NCBI RefSeq assembly: GCF_014805625.2
Contig: NW_023998431.1
Coordinates: 2,531,435-2,595,434 of the forward strand
DNA length: 64,000 bases
Direction: 5' to 3'
Source of the DNA: Glossina fuscipes
Lineage: Eukaryota > Arthropoda > Insecta > Diptera > Glossinidae
A program made the position numbers and the translations under genes. Below the pieces are notes generated by a model. It ran no database searches. It had not been told where the DNA came from and saw only the letters and a program-made list of their open reading frames with translations. Of the stretch, positions 23,450-36,391 are shown piece by piece (the first letter of the stretch is position 1; each line of letters begins with the position of its first letter).

Positions 23450-24619
23450 TGTTATTTGTTTTTTCTATCAAACTTAGCCAATATAAATTCAATTATGAAC
23501 TGTTTATTAATCCCAGTTGGATTCTTTGTGAGAATTGCAATGATATATATAATGTAATCTCATTATCGTATTTCTTGGATTTAAAAAAAAAAAAAAATTT
23601 GAAAATTCAATATCGCTTTACGATTTGTTCATAAATTAAATAACGATGCTTTGGTCAGGTGCCAAGCCTTTGCTTATTTGTGTCGGTTTTGTGGTACACT
23701 TTCAGCTTCGATGGTTACGAACAGTGGGTGTTTATCTGTGTTTGACGCGTACATTTCTTTTTTCTCTTTTGTTTATTTAGTTACGCGTGTATAAACATAT
23801 GTACTTATGTATATATAAATTTTTGGTAATTAAGGTTCTCCCCTCGTTATGTAAAAACTTTTTGTTTAATCTTAAGTTCAAGAAAGAACATCATTTTAAA
23901 TATCTCGTTCTTGCCAAAATTTTTCTGCGTCCGAATTTCACATTCGCAAGTTAAGAAATAATAAATAAGTAGTCAAACAAATAGATAAATGGATAAATAA
24001 ATAACAAGAATACACCCTAGAATTTCGCAAATGGGTTTTTACATTTTGTAGATATTTTCATGAAAAACTCCCATAATTGATGATTTGAGTTTGGACGAAG
24101 ACCTGTTGATTATCGGGAAGATTAACAACAGTCCGCGGAATATTTCGCAGAAAAAGGGATCACCGGGGAACACCAAACTGCCACAATGAAGTCAGGTTCT
24201 CGTAACTTGTTTGTAAATGACCATATAAGCAAAATATTTGCCGACGACAAAGAAGTCGATTCGAGTTAAGAGTTGATTCGTAATATTCAAACGGACAAGA
24301 TCGGAAGAATTGTTGCAAATATTAGTTTCTGTATTTAAAGTAAATCTCCTAGAAATTTTAAATAAAACCTGTGCTATCCTAAAAATCACAACTCACTGAT
24401 GCGAACTTAACCCCAAAAGTAGTTGAATATAAACGTAAAACTAGAAAATGACACTTTTTCGTCACAATATTTTGTTATTATTTATATTTAAGTCGGAGTC
24501 GCTTAAGGTTTCAAGTCAAAAAATGGACATGTCAAACATTTGTTATCATTCTCTCAAATGATTCGAAACGTTTCGTTATTAAATAAAAACAAAATTAGCA
24601 CATAAGACTTCTTAGTTCA

Positions 24620-24960
24620 ACCAGATCATTCAAAGGCGTTTGATGCCATGGATCAATAAATCAATGTTCTGCCTAAGACTTAGCACGTTTTTAAATTTCT
24701 CTTTCGCAGCCCTATAGCTTCTCGGAGTACACGGCAGTGAGTTTACAGAAGAGTTATACTTGAGCTTGGTGAGACTAGTACTTAATAATGCGTCTGTCTT
24801 GTGGTTTCCTACTTGTGTTATGTCGATTCAATAGGGTCCATTGGAAAACAACTCCTGGTCTACTCTTCGCTCTTGTAAACTTGGGCACTGGGACCCGCTT
24901 GTCTCTTTGTCACCTTTTCTTTTTAATAGGACGATGCACTCAGGGTATGTCTTCGATTTA
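24620..24960 (+). pseudogene. LINE RT fragment, decayed
   Basis: Frames give FNQIIQRRLMPWINK against, in another frame, DHSKAFDAMDQ (near 24626-24655), the DFSKAFDRVDH box of LINE RT. Further on FTEELYLSLVRLVLNNASVL and W-containing sequence then VHWKTTPGLLFALVNLG match the C-terminal ORF2 region also seen at 37.8 kb. The catalytic SGVPQGS and YADD blocks between are missing, so this copy carries an internal deletion. Confidence 0.6.
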
Positions 24961-24969
24961 TGTGAAACG

Positions 24970-25143
24970 GTGACGATTCGAAAGCAATGACGAAAGGGAG
25001 AGAGAGAGATGGGGACGTGGTACTTGCATCTCCTAATGGGTGTATGAAGACTTACTTACAGCTACGACCAACGTAAGGCTAAGATTTGAACACGCGAACA
25101 TTGACTTGGCCGTCACGATTCCTACCTACTCGGCTACTCAAGC
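24970..25143 (-). repeat. tRNA-like head of a second SINE-type repeat
   Basis: The minus strand from 25143 reads GAGTAGCCGAGTAGGTAGGA with a polymerase III A-box (TAGCCGAGTAGG), then CAATGTTCGCGTGTTCAAAT containing a B-box (GTGTTCAAATC) at normal spacing. A body starting TTAGCCTTACGTTGGTCGTA follows. The body does not match the (TAA)n SINE in this window. No tail or target duplication was found, so a tRNA pseudogene fused to other sequence is the alternative. Confidence 0.45.
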
Positions 25144-25353
25144 GGATTTTTGTTAACTTTTCGGTCATTTCAGAAACGTACACTTCTCTTTAGTGTTTTC
25201 TCCTTAGTTTAGTTAATAAATGATACCATTGGCTCGCCAGCGTTGATTCTTCTTGATATTTTATATTCATAAAATGCCGCGAATGTAGTGTGAGAAGCCT
25301 AAGTCGGACCTCGTTTTGGCCTCACAATTTCTCCGTCTCTGGTAGGGGGAGAG

Positions 25354-25700
25354 TGTTAGCATAAGGTAAAGAATAAGTTAGAGAATAAGTTAGAGATTAA
25401 GTAGGATAAGAGTAGGACTAAGAGTACGATGAGAATAGAACTAAGAGTAGGAAAAGAGTAGGATAAGAGCAGGGCTAAGGTAGATTTATGAGTAACCTAA
25501 AGTTAGTAAGTTTAGAAGCGTCGGTCGCGAGCGGCGCACGCCACGAGACGTCTCGGCCAGTAAATACGGACTGTTCGTATTTTTGATTATTATTGTGAAG
25601 TAACGTGAAGTATCAGAGAATAAAGTGATGAATATTATACCGAACAATACTATAAATTTCTTGTGACTAAATTCCTGGGTCGTTGAGCTACCCCAACCCC
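25354..25700 (+). mobile_element. Probable solo LTR or LTR fragment
   Basis: Begins TGTTAGCATAAGGTAAAG and is preceded by AGAG at 25350-25353; AGAG recurs at 25701-25704. Inside, an AG-rich degenerate tandem block (25374-25476) is followed by a GC-rich segment (GCGGCGCACGCCACGAGACG), a possible start region (CGGCCAGTAAATACGGACTG) and AATAAAGTGATGAA near 25619, a polyadenylation signal. This U3-R-U5 layout is typical of Gypsy-type LTRs. Against it, the right edge does not end in CA if AGAG is the target duplication; an end at TCACA near 25727 is possible. No gag or pol sequence is adjacent. Confidence 0.5.
25374..25476 (+). repeat. AG-rich degenerate minisatellite inside the probable LTR
   Basis: Repeats of 10-12 bases built on AAGAGTAGGA/TAAGTTAGAGAA, diverged from one another. 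It occupies the position of U3 in the probable LTR. Confidence 0.7.
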
Positions 25701-25729
25701 AGAGAACAGGCAAGTTGTGCCCTCACAGT

Positions 25730-27640
25730 AGATATAATTACAAGCTTTTGAATTCCTTTAAGGTTCTTTGAAAGAATACAAATGTAGTCTATAATTTCCA
25801 CTTAATACGCATGCTTTGTTTACGTGGTACCTGCGTTCAGTTTTTAGTCTTAATCTCAAGCCAAGCTTTTGTATGTTTGCAATGGGTTAAGAATTCTACG
25901 GCATTCAAACGAACTACTTTGTACAACTTCTGACAATGAGAGAATACCTGATTACATATCAAAAAATAAGTAATGAAAAAAGTAAAAGCAGACCTAGACC
26001 GAACTTCTGTTGAATCGTAACAAGTCGAAGCTCCGCACACTTCACAAAAAAGAAAAAGTAGTGCGACGCTAACCATTGCTCCGGTAATTTGAAGTGGTAA
26101 ACAAACTGAAGTAGGAAAGGCTGCCAAAAATTTTCTTGTTATTTCCAATAACATCCCCTCGTGGACCTCTCATACAAACACTACATTTGGAACGATGTAC
26201 GAGATTCTCCTCCATTTATCCGCAAAAACATTCTTAGTGTTTATTTTTCTTTATAGATTTGATTTATATAGTAAAAGCATTTCTATTAGCAAAAGAAAAT
26301 TTAAAATATCTTGCAAAATTGTAGCTACATATGTGTGCATTTATTGAAGCGTTACGATAGTATTTCACAATAATATGTCAAACGGTTTGTTGGTATGAAT
26401 TTTGAGAATCCACTGAACTGTAGAAAATGTTATTTATTTTTTTTTTTTTTGTGAAACTAGTTGAATAGCTCAATACAACAGCATTTAAATTACGAGATCC
26501 TATAGAGGATGCATAATTAATCAATTACGTCATCGAATAAATATTTCTTATCAGTAATTCTGTGTCTATGTAGTACACGTCTTTGAGCACAGTACAAATT
26601 ATTAGCAATACACGCAGCTTTAGATTTAATTTATTTAAATAGTGCGAGCACCTTCAGCCCATATACGTATATATAAACATGTATACATATATACTTATCA
26701 CTAAGTTATTGCAGATATATGCCTCCTGTCCAACGCTTCAAAAAATGTTTGTGATACCCAGACGGAAGCTGAATAGGTGCTATGAGACATATATATCCTT
26801 GAACACTGTCACATTCCGAATCGATATCAGCATGCACGCATGTTCGGTTGTAGGCCTTTGTATGTGCCTATGGCAACAGATAGGACGATAAAAATTTCCT
26901 CATAAATTGTACAGATTATCTGGCGGTACTGGCGGTAGAAAAATGTCTATATCTCTCTCTGTACTGAGTAGAGAGTATTCTTAAAATGAAAATGATGAGT
27001 ATAACAGACTTGGCTACAGGCAAATATCATTTTTTATTCTTTTCATTTGATTTGTTAATTATGTTAAGACATTTCTTTCTTTCTTTATTGTCCTTTCAAT
27101 ATTAAAGGACTATAAATTGGATCGCACTGTATTGAGTCTTGAATGCCAAATGCTATCAATTTTTTATTTAGTTACAATTAATCGTAATTATAATGGAACG
27201 ATTTCTGATGATTTACCTGTCGTCTTCACACTAAATTTGTTTTTATATTCCGGCTTAAATAGTATGCGCTCATGTCCACATTCATTTTCACTATTCATTT
27301 CAGAATTTGTAAGTCGTATGATCACTAATGTCGTACTTACTACTCTCACTCTACCTTCGTAATTATCGTAACTGCTTTTAATGAGTATGAAAGTAAAGAG
27401 TTTTTTTAATAGTTTGTCGCTCTTCTCTTCATTTAAATGGAGGAAATATTAAGGGAAATCTTAAAAGTATGACGCACATACTTGCATATATACAACTGTT
27501 TTCAATATATTCGTAAAGCAATAACATGGGTGTCTGGTATAGTAACATCTATCACTTAATTTACACAAAAAATCTATTCAGCGAAATTACACTGAGGGCG
27601 CTGAAATCGTCTTCAACAAAATGTAGAATAGTTAATGAAG
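25730..27640. other. No supported gene
   Basis: AT-rich sequence with a T-run near 26436-26451. Open frames at 25837-26154 (minus) and 26679-26891 and 27117-27362 (plus) show no domain and no codon pattern different from the surroundings. Confidence 0.35.
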
Positions 27641-27647
27641 ATTAAGG

Positions 27648-28110
27648 AAAATTATATTCGGCTGTGAGCGAAACTTCGCTACCCATCATATTTCTCTTAA
27701 AATAAAGAAAATTGCATACAATGTATAGTATGGGATGAACGTTCTACTATAGAATCGCCCATAAAATACACAATTTTTTTTCTACTTTTCTTAAAGAGGG
27801 CTGTTTTTAAAGCTTAGGTAACTTTCAATACCAACCTGTGTGTAAAAGTTACATAAAAGGTTTTTGTCGAATTGAAAGCTGAAATCTTAGTTTTAGCCAT
27901 CAGGCGTACTCTTACCAGTGGCAAATAAACAGAGGTTGAAACCGGCGGACGGGCGAACAGACAGGGAAACATACTTGGGTTGATAGTGAGTTTGATATTG
28001 ATCGAGAATATTTATACTTAGTAGGGTATCCGAAGACTGTTTCTGGATGTTGCAAACGTTTGGACCAAATGGATATGTTTCTTCGGCGATGGGTATAAAA
28101 AATACAAAAT
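27648..28110 (-). repeat. INE-1-like repeats, one full minus copy behind a terminal block
   Basis: A short plus-sense start block lies at 27648-27700 (AAAATTATATTCGGCTGTGA, TTCGCTACCCATCATATTTC). From about 27810 a minus copy follows: ATACCAACCTGTGTGTAAAA, GGCGGACGGGCGAACAGACA, GATCGAGAATATTTATACTT, GGATGTTGCAAACGTTTGGA and GGCGATGGGTATAAAAAAT at the end. All main blocks are present in order in this copy. Confidence 0.6.
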
Positions 28111-30070
28111 TGTAAAGCGCGTAAATCGATCTACAAACCGTTTAGAGTAATTCACGACAAGTTGTCTGTCAGCGGGAACATATTTTAATGTTTATAATTA
28201 TTGAGCTTAGTTGGGATAAAGAAAAACGCATAAAAGCAATTGAATCATATTTTACATTATTCTTTGAAATTTGAAGTTTCAGAACTGAATCTAAAGAAAT
28301 ATTAAAGCTTTCTACTGTACGCACTCCCTGTGATGTACTGAATTCACAAATGACCGTTTGATAACCCGTTTTGTCGGCTGCATTTTACAATGTGCTAAAA
28401 ATAACAAAGCAGGCGTCTTCTGGAACTTGATCTGTGACCATGAATATTTATGACCACCTAAGTTCTATAAGCAATTAATAGACAGCTGGACATTATTGTA
28501 ATCAAATATTTTTAAATTGTTTCAGAATTTTCCATTTATTTAAGGGCGTTACAATAAATATCGGTGGATATTACAATCGAAATGAGACAATGGTCAGACG
28601 GGCGGAAAGTCGTTCAAATAAACTGGGGATTTAACGTAAATTGATCGACCACGGCTCTTATCAAAACTCGTGAACCTAACGAAATTGTTATTGACACCAC
28701 ATGCAATCAGCATGAAGATAAGAGTATCATGCCATGCTCTATCGAAAGCTCTCTAGAAGTTTAAACTAACAAACTTGCTATTAATGAATTGACTAACAGC
28801 TGGATTCCGCCGCTCTCGGAAGAGCAGGAAGACCGATAATCGTGAAAGCAATATTACAGATCGCTAGTTAGACTGTTGAGTTTTGTACAAGTTATAACTA
28901 TAGATAATTTGTAGAATTGTTGACGACACTTCTCTTAGTTACTAGTTGAGAAAATGCGTGCAAGATAACACTTGCTTATTGCAATAGATTGCGTAATGGC
29001 TTGACGAATATGGCGTCACACTTTCTAAGTGCAATGACCGAAGACCCATCTAACCCATTGAGATCACGGGAACTGCATATAAACGAGACCATGTAAATTA
29101 AATCTCATGTACCATAAGTGCTATCAAATTTTATTATATTTCAAAACTGGACTTGCCCCACTTTGAGAATGGATGATTTCGCGTTTTTTGAAAGACAAAC
29201 AGAAAAAAAAAAAAAACAACAGAAGGAAAAGGCAAACTAATCCTCGAACTATAAATAATAATAAAATTATTCATTTGAAAATTTCTTCAAATAAGTTTTT
29301 AATGCGATTAGTTGTTATAATAGAAGAATACTGAAAATTTTATGTTTGCATTGTTTGTGCATCGGTTTGTGTGTATTGCATGTTTGACTTTCAGTTTTAC
29401 GCTTGGATTATCTTTCAAATTTCGTTTCCAATATAATGAATGAAACTATTCTCTACGTTTGCTATTCACTACAAAGTAATTACATAAGTGAAGTAAAGAT
29501 GTATTCATGAAAATTTTATTTACATAATTGTTCAATTTAATGTGTAAATAGCAAATTTTAGGGACTTGCTAGCGTACTCTTCAAAGCTTCACAATTTTCT
29601 CAATAATGAAGTTTTCACTAGAATGGGCAATTTCCTTTTTGTCTTTTTCACTGGTTGCATAAAAAGTATGAATTTGACATAATGTAAAACGTACTCATAG
29701 AAAGTATATTCCAGGGTTTCCAAACCCATTTCTACTGATACGAACTTGAACATAATATACCATATTATTTCTCTACAGTCTATTTCTGACATCTGCTGGT
29801 TTATGAATTCTGTTCACAAATGCGTTGCACTTTGGCTACAGAAAAATTTTCCAATCCTTCGAAAATTGCTTTTGTAGTAGTGCGTTATATTCGACATCAA
29901 GAACTGAGTATTTGTTTCAATTAATTGTTGAAATTTTTTGAAATTTCGTTAAGCAACTTGCACACCTACGTAATAGGAATTAACTCAAGCGGTCGTATGT
30001 CCCCTTTTGCCTAAGCTATTGGAAAAGTGATAAGTATTGATACTCAAATTTCATGGATGGACCCTCAGCC
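28110..30070. other. No supported gene
   Basis: AT-rich. A short GGTCAGACGGGCGGAAAGTC motif near 28591 resembles the INE-1-like core, but the flanks do not align. An A-run lies near 29203-29215. Confidence 0.35.
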
Positions 30071-30074
30071 AAAA

Positions 30075-30317
30075 TGGGAAGTTCTGCCGCACCCAGCGCA
30101 CTCAGCGGACATAGCGCCTTCTGATTACAACTTGTTCAGATCAATGCAGCACAGCTTAGCTGGCACGAGGTTTTAAAGCCTCAAAGAGATGCCAAAATGG
30201 GTCAATGATTGTATGACTGCCAAAACAATATCCTTCTTTCGAGACGGTATCGTCATGAACGCGCCAGAAAGATGGGAAAAAATTATGGGAAATGATGAAG
30301 TAGGAAAATATTTATGA
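30075..30317 (+). pseudogene. Mariner transposase C-terminal fragment
   Basis: From 30075 the frame reads WEVLPHPAHSADIAPSDYNL, then FRSMQHSLAGTRF, a stop at about 30174, then SLKEMPKWVNDCMTAKTISF and FRDGIVMNAPERWEKIMGND, ending at 30317. The segment (Y/H)S-x-DIAPSDY contains the third catalytic Asp of the DD34D triad, and GI..(L/A)PERWEK is the usual mariner ending. The upstream two thirds, including the first two catalytic Asp, are missing or unrecognisable. Confidence 0.8.
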
Positions 30318-30319
30318 TT

Positions 30320-33300
30320 AATATATATTCAAGCAATTTCTCTCGATAAATGCCATTTTCAAGGGAAAAACTGATCAAAATACATGCCAGCAGCTAACAT
30401 ATAAAATCGCAATAGCTGTTGTCATAATATACTGCAAGATTAGATTCTATTGCCATATAAAGTCTTTCGGCCAAAGCATATCTGTATATGCAAAATTCCA
30501 TCAAAATTCCAAAATTCCATCTCGAAGGTTGCGCTCCGTAGTTTCAACACAAGCAGGGGAAAACATCGGACTGACAAATGGACGGAAAAGTTTGCATCGA
30601 TTAAAAAATAACTTCTTATAGATCGATTGTTACAGTAAACTTTATTAGTTATTGTTTACACTTAGTTATTATTTTGACAGAAATGCAGTGTTGCGAATTG
30701 ATAAAGAATGGCAAATGAAATGTCACTATGTAGCAGATTGTATAGATTACTCCGCGTCACCTTCTCAATTAAACCAGTGTTGTGAAATTGACCGAAAAAT
30801 GCTTATAGATCTTGACTGAGGGATACTCAATAAGATTGAATTGCAGTTAAAAAGACTGAACGACTTTTTTCCCTTTTTTACTCTCTCCCTCTATCGTCAT
30901 TTATGCATTCGTCAAATTCATTGAGGTGGGAAAAGAGCGCACAAATTATATTCATTTTGACAGCGGCGTCATTCTGCGGAATTATGTGGAAATGCCTTAT
31001 CAAGTTGAAAACGTTAAAGTATAGATATTTAATGCTTCTTGAAGGCTCATGTGAAAAAAACATGTCTATCTCAGGTGCTCGTGTCTGTCAACCCAAACAA
31101 AAGCTGCTGTTGAAGTACCAATAAATGCTACCACTAATGCACTAAGTATTATATGAATACTGAATGATAGGCGGAGGCTTAAAAATTTTTCTCATACTTT
31201 ACCAATTTTCCGCGTTCCAGTGTACACTAAAATGCAATTTTGCAGGGTCTTTTTTCAAGAATTAAAAACAGAAAGCATTCTTTACGTAACGACTTTTCAA
31301 AGTTTGTTGATATATGTGAGCCGGTAGTAAAAATGGCGCAACCGAATCGATTATCAATAACGTGTTTCATTGAGCTTACAAGGATGGGCACTGCATGCAG
31401 CGTTCATCATTTCATCAAAATATTTCGAATACGTCAACGTCGATATTGAATGATAAGACTGGTCACACATAAGGCGGTTACGCGGACAGACATACTAAAG
31501 TTTAATTAGAACATGATTGTAGATCGACTGATATAATAGAAGGTGGCTGTCTTTCAAGATCTTCTGGATGCTTCAGCATAGTTAAACTGTGTCACCGGCG
31601 CTATTTTCTCTTATTCGCAACTGACGAAGGTTTTGCAACTCTCAATAACACAAATTTCATTAAACAGTGTAGTTTACAGTAGCGTTGAAAATGTGGAATT
31701 TTCGAGCGATACAAAAAGAAGTGATTAATGCATCATATTGTTACTGAGGATGGAAAATGGGTGGCACAAAAACTCATAGGACGATGTAAGTGTATTATTT
31801 ACATAGATCGAATCGCTATAGCAAAAAGACTAAACTAGACTAGAAGATTCCGCTGTTAATATGACATTGCCCCTGTTAATATATATAATCCATGCACCCA
31901 TTCAGAGCACAAAATCGGTTCGTGACACTTTGGACGAATCGACTGGGAAGCGCTAGGCTATATGACTTGCTCGTCAGCGCTAAGTTCTTACGATGACCAT
32001 TTGTTTGTATCGCACTGCTTAAACAACGTTTTAGTTCATATGAATGTGTGAAAACGGCATCGGAAAAAGGGGGAGGGAGTTTTAACGACTTGGTGTCCAC
32101 AAATTTTCAAACAGAAGGGGAAACATATAGCTAGCGATGGACAATACTTTGAATAAAATATGTTTTCCTATTTCGATGCAATAATCCTTTATAAAATTTC
32201 CGGTTTCATAATTACGTGCATATGAATTTTTATAAATAAATACTCGTAAATGTTAGCAAATAAGGAAAGGGCAATAAAACATTAAAAACAAATACGCCCA
32301 AGTTGATCTTTAAAATAATCCAAACATTGATATTTATAGCCTAGGAGTTTGCTAACGGAATAAAGATAAGAACGAATTTATGAAATTGTCGTCTAAGCTG
32401 CAACATAAACTATTATTAAATATTTGCAACAACAGCTTGTTCATTACATCGAGACAAAAGTGCGTAATATAATCATGAATGGATTATTGCATTATATGTT
32501 TATATGTGTGTGTTGTTTACACTCCTTAATTCGATACCAGTTTTATTCACTCATATGAAGACTACAAAAATCGCTATAGCATATGTATATATGTATCAAT
32601 CAATGCGTTTGTTAAATTTTCATGGTAGCGTTAGCTCTTGTATCCATACGGTTGTAGAAGAACAAGCGTTTTGCAATGAATCTGAACGAATGAAAGAGTA
32701 CATAAGATTGAGAGAAAAGCAACAAGACATCAATATATAAAATGATGAGTCAATCAAAAAAAGTTCGTGGCATTTTGTTCAATAATATTCAACTATATTT
32801 ATCTGCTAATATGAATGTTGAACGATGACCTACCACCTCTTGCTATTCTTGTGGTGAAACATGCCGAGATTGTTAGGTGAAAAACTTAACTTCAAACGCT
32901 CTTTAAATGGGTTGTTTGAAGTGCGGTTTACATCTAGAAGGTTGGATTGTGTCAATTTTTCTTCGATTACGACAACACAGTTGCACCGTCTGGCATCTTT
33001 TTTTGTTTTTTTTTTTTGACACAGGAATGATTCAATTGAACAGTTCGCAGCTCTATGTTGAGTACAATTTAACAAGAATTAAAAGTTTCGCAAACGCTTA
33101 CAGACGGAGTAACGCCGTCTCTTAGAAACACCTTGAAAGACTTATCTGTAAACTTGCAAGATGCTTAAAAATCATGTGTTCGTGCATGTGACCTTGTATA
33201 TTACATACATCGAAAAAATGCGTTCTATGTTTGTTCTGAAAGGTTTGCCCAATCGTAATCTTACTTGTTTGTCCTAAAACAAAAAAAAAAAACAAAAAAA

Positions 33301-35440
33301 CACAAAAAAAGATCACGTGATGAAGAAAAAGCAACATTTGCTTTAATGTAAACGTTCATAAAAAATGGTCTTTATTCTGTTATCAAACAATTTGTTGTTT
33401 GTTTGTCTATTTAGCCAGCGTGTGGACCAAGTGAGTCTTAAGATACCTTATGGCATCTAAGAAAATGTGGAAAACGGGCGACATTTCACGATATTATTTA
33501 AAGGTTCAGTAACAGATACAGTACTGGGTCTAGCATCCTGCCTTGTAGTACTTGAGCATCAGTGGCTTTAAAGGCACTGATTTCATGAGCTTCTTCGAAG
33601 TAGATAAAAGCGTACTCTCTTAAACTTGCAAAAGACTTTTGTTCGTTTTCTACAAGCTGGAGGCAGTCATCAACCTTTACATGTTGCTTTTAAACTGTTT
33701 GTTTTGTATAAGCAATTCATCAATAGGAATAAATTCTCTGTTTAGACGTCGTTATGTGTACTGAAAGTCAACGACAAGTTTCCAACAAAAAGTGAAGAGT
33801 GCGAAGCGTAGAGAGTCTGCATACTGAAAGCGTTCACGGAAGAGATTTGATGATAAAAATGTTACTCAAGACCAATATTTCTCTCTTCGAACTAGGAAAC
33901 CTTTCCATATTGTATCCGATACTAATGCTTGTACAAACTAACATATCTTAGAGGCGTATCTATAAGTTATAATTAGAGCAAAGTCGAGTATGAAACTTAA
34001 GCGTATGATTCACAAATAAGCGCATCACAAAGACTAAAGCGAGATTATACATTCCCTCAAAATTTGACACACATTAGACCCTGAAGTTTCATGTTTTTTG
34101 AAACAGTCAAGGAAGTTGAAAAGTTATGCGGGTAAAATCTATTCAATAGCTCTTTGAATTGCTTATCTCAAATTTTGTATCCGTCGTTCCCAATTAAGCC
34201 AAGTCGAAAATCAAGCAAAATCGATCCTTTGATCCACTCACAAATGTCGAGAATTTCTTAATTAAACTTGTCCATAAGTCCCCTATGTCTTTACACTTGA
34301 AGCTTTGTTAGTTTACACCATTAACCAGGATTCTGAATTTTCTTTAGTAAGACCTCCAAGTCAAGGATCCAAGTCGAACAATATTATTTAAAGATAAAGT
34401 AATACCATAGATAAGGCGATGTACGCCGTTTAGTACATCCATCATCCATTTAAAATACTTGCAATATGGGATGGCCGACGAATGTGTGGAATGAATGGGT
34501 ACTCTCTGGACTTTACTCAGCCGATTCTCTGTGTCGCTCTTTCCGCCGATACTTATGTAAAAAACACTATTACTCTCTCAAATCATACTTCTCAAGTTAA
34601 CTTCAAGATTACAATATAATAATTATTATTCGATTAAAATGCGACTCAATAGGATTTCATGTAATTACGTGCACTGGTATATTAAAAACACTAAATTACA
34701 ACAAATTTTAAATTCAAAATATGTGTTTAGTTATTTGTTCTTCGCGCTTTATTGGTATATAAAACATTTCCTGCAATTCTCAATGCTTCGAAGGGATTCA
34801 GCGTATACGATTTTCCTGAATATATCGTGGGGAAATTATGCCTCTCAACCAAAACTCAATGCTAACAAGAAAAACGTGCAGTTAGATATACTAGCCTGCG
34901 AGAATTGTAGATCAACATGATGAGGGCATGAAATTTCTAAGCTAAAGCGGAACATTCTAAAAATGGATGAGAGTGATTCCGAATTTGACATTTCAATAAC
35001 AATCATAACATTTATCTGAACCTATTTGCAACTGCTTAATCAATGGGACAACGTCGCATCAGTTACATACCATCCAGCAATGACTTTCAATGAGAGAGAC
35101 AAATTTTTGCGAGTATTTGTTCTATGAAAGCGATCGGAATAATTAGCTTTTGTAAACCTTACTTTTGATTCCATTTTGATATAAAATGCTTGGGTTTTGA
35201 CGGTCTCGTCCGATCACTAATGGATTTTCTTAAACAAATAAAAATGATCAGGATTTTCTTTACTATTGTTTATTCTCTTTGACATCACTACATCTACAAA
35301 CAAGCGATGCATTCTAATATCCGTTTGCATGCCTTAAGCTTTGCTTTTCTTGATCCTCTCTCTCTGCCTATTTTAAAACCAACTTCCTGTAACGACAACT
35401 ATAGTCACGTAGAATTCTCTTCTTCGTCTTCTCTTTTATT
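30320..35440. other. No supported gene; scraps of dispersed repeats
   Basis: Near 31285-31510 the order CGACTTTTCAAAGTTTGTTG, ATTTCATCAAAATATTTCG, CGGTTACGCGGACAGACATA resembles family B at 21.3 and 22.5 kb. Near 30585 ACAAATGGACGG suggests an INE-1-like scrap. A-runs lie near 33281-33310. Nothing coding is recognisable. Confidence 0.35.
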
Positions 35441-35447
35441 TTCTTTT

Positions 35448-35449
<2 letters not shown>

Positions 35450-35484
<35 letters not shown>
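35450..35484 (+). repeat. Poly-T tract, 35 bases
   Basis: An uninterrupted T run. It could be the A-tail of a minus-strand retroposed sequence, but I recognise no insert to its left. Confidence 0.9.
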
Positions 35485-35485
<1 letters not shown>

Positions 35486-35659
35486 TTAATATGTCGTAAA
35501 AGCGTTATGATATATGAAAGATTTAAAAGAATCTTAAGGCTTTTTACATATTCGAAGAAAACTTGGTTTTCCTACTTTTTGTTCATAATACTGTTGTTCG
35601 TAAAGCTTATGACATGTCACAACAACAAATAATTATTTATTATATATTATTTATTTGAG

Positions 35660-35800
35660 GGACTATATATATTCTTGATCGTCATAAAACTCTGAACTGA
35701 TTATGCCATGTCTGTCCGCCTGTGCGTCTTTGTGTTGTGCATGGTTCACAGTCTCCTGGGCTCAAAAATGAATTTGGTCTCAATGAGACCAAACTTGAAA
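35660..35800 (+). repeat. INE-1-like interspersed repeat, 5'-shortened
   Basis: GGGACTATATATATTCTTGA, TCGTCATAAAACTCTGAACT, ATGCCATGTCTGTCCGCCTG and CAGTCTCCTGGGCTCAAAAA. The TATATATTCTTGATC and CATGTCTGTCCG blocks and their spacing match the INE-1 consensus as I recall it. Confidence 0.6.
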
Positions 35801-36391
35801 GAAACATTAGTCGCAGCACAAGTCCGCAGTGACGTGTAAACTGAACTCAGGTCCGTTTTTCGAAACAAAACTTTATGGACATCACGAGCCGTCGGATTCA
35901 TCTCTCCTTAATAAAACCAGCGATATGGGTATGAAATAAAAGGACTCAGAGAGTAGAAGGTGACGAGCTACTTGTATTAATTTTAAATTAACTATGGTGG
36001 GCGTCATGACATGGTGGATTTATTTTTTTCAAAAATACCTTTTAGTAAAGTAATGAATTTCGGCAACCCTACGCGCGCGCTGTGCTCGCACTGTTTTAAT
36101 TTGTGTATAAAAAGTGTTGCAATTGCTTTTCTTTATTTTATTGTCTTATACGTTTTTACCCTAATTGCTTATGAAAGTGGTGATAGTCAATTTGGTTTTG
36201 CGATCAGTATTTGAGGCTCTCAAAATGTCTCTTTCTTGTGTAGGTGCTTTCAACACACGCTTGCGGGGTTTACCGTTTTTTTCGTGGTTTACTCTTTGCC
36301 TACTATGTTTTTAACAGCACGAAGTTCGTAGTTAATTTAAAAGACTAATTTTGAATACGTAACAGACTTTGATTGTCTTTTGCTTTCTGAC

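Noticed and set aside
35450..35484. Poly-T as the tail of a minus-strand processed gene
   Set aside because: No insert or target duplication could be found to its left; it may also be uncertain in the assembly.
36011..36214. Hydrophobic 67-codon frame that could be a small membrane protein
   Set aside because: It lies in the 5' region of the plus-strand LINE, and the hydrophobicity follows from T-rich sequence.
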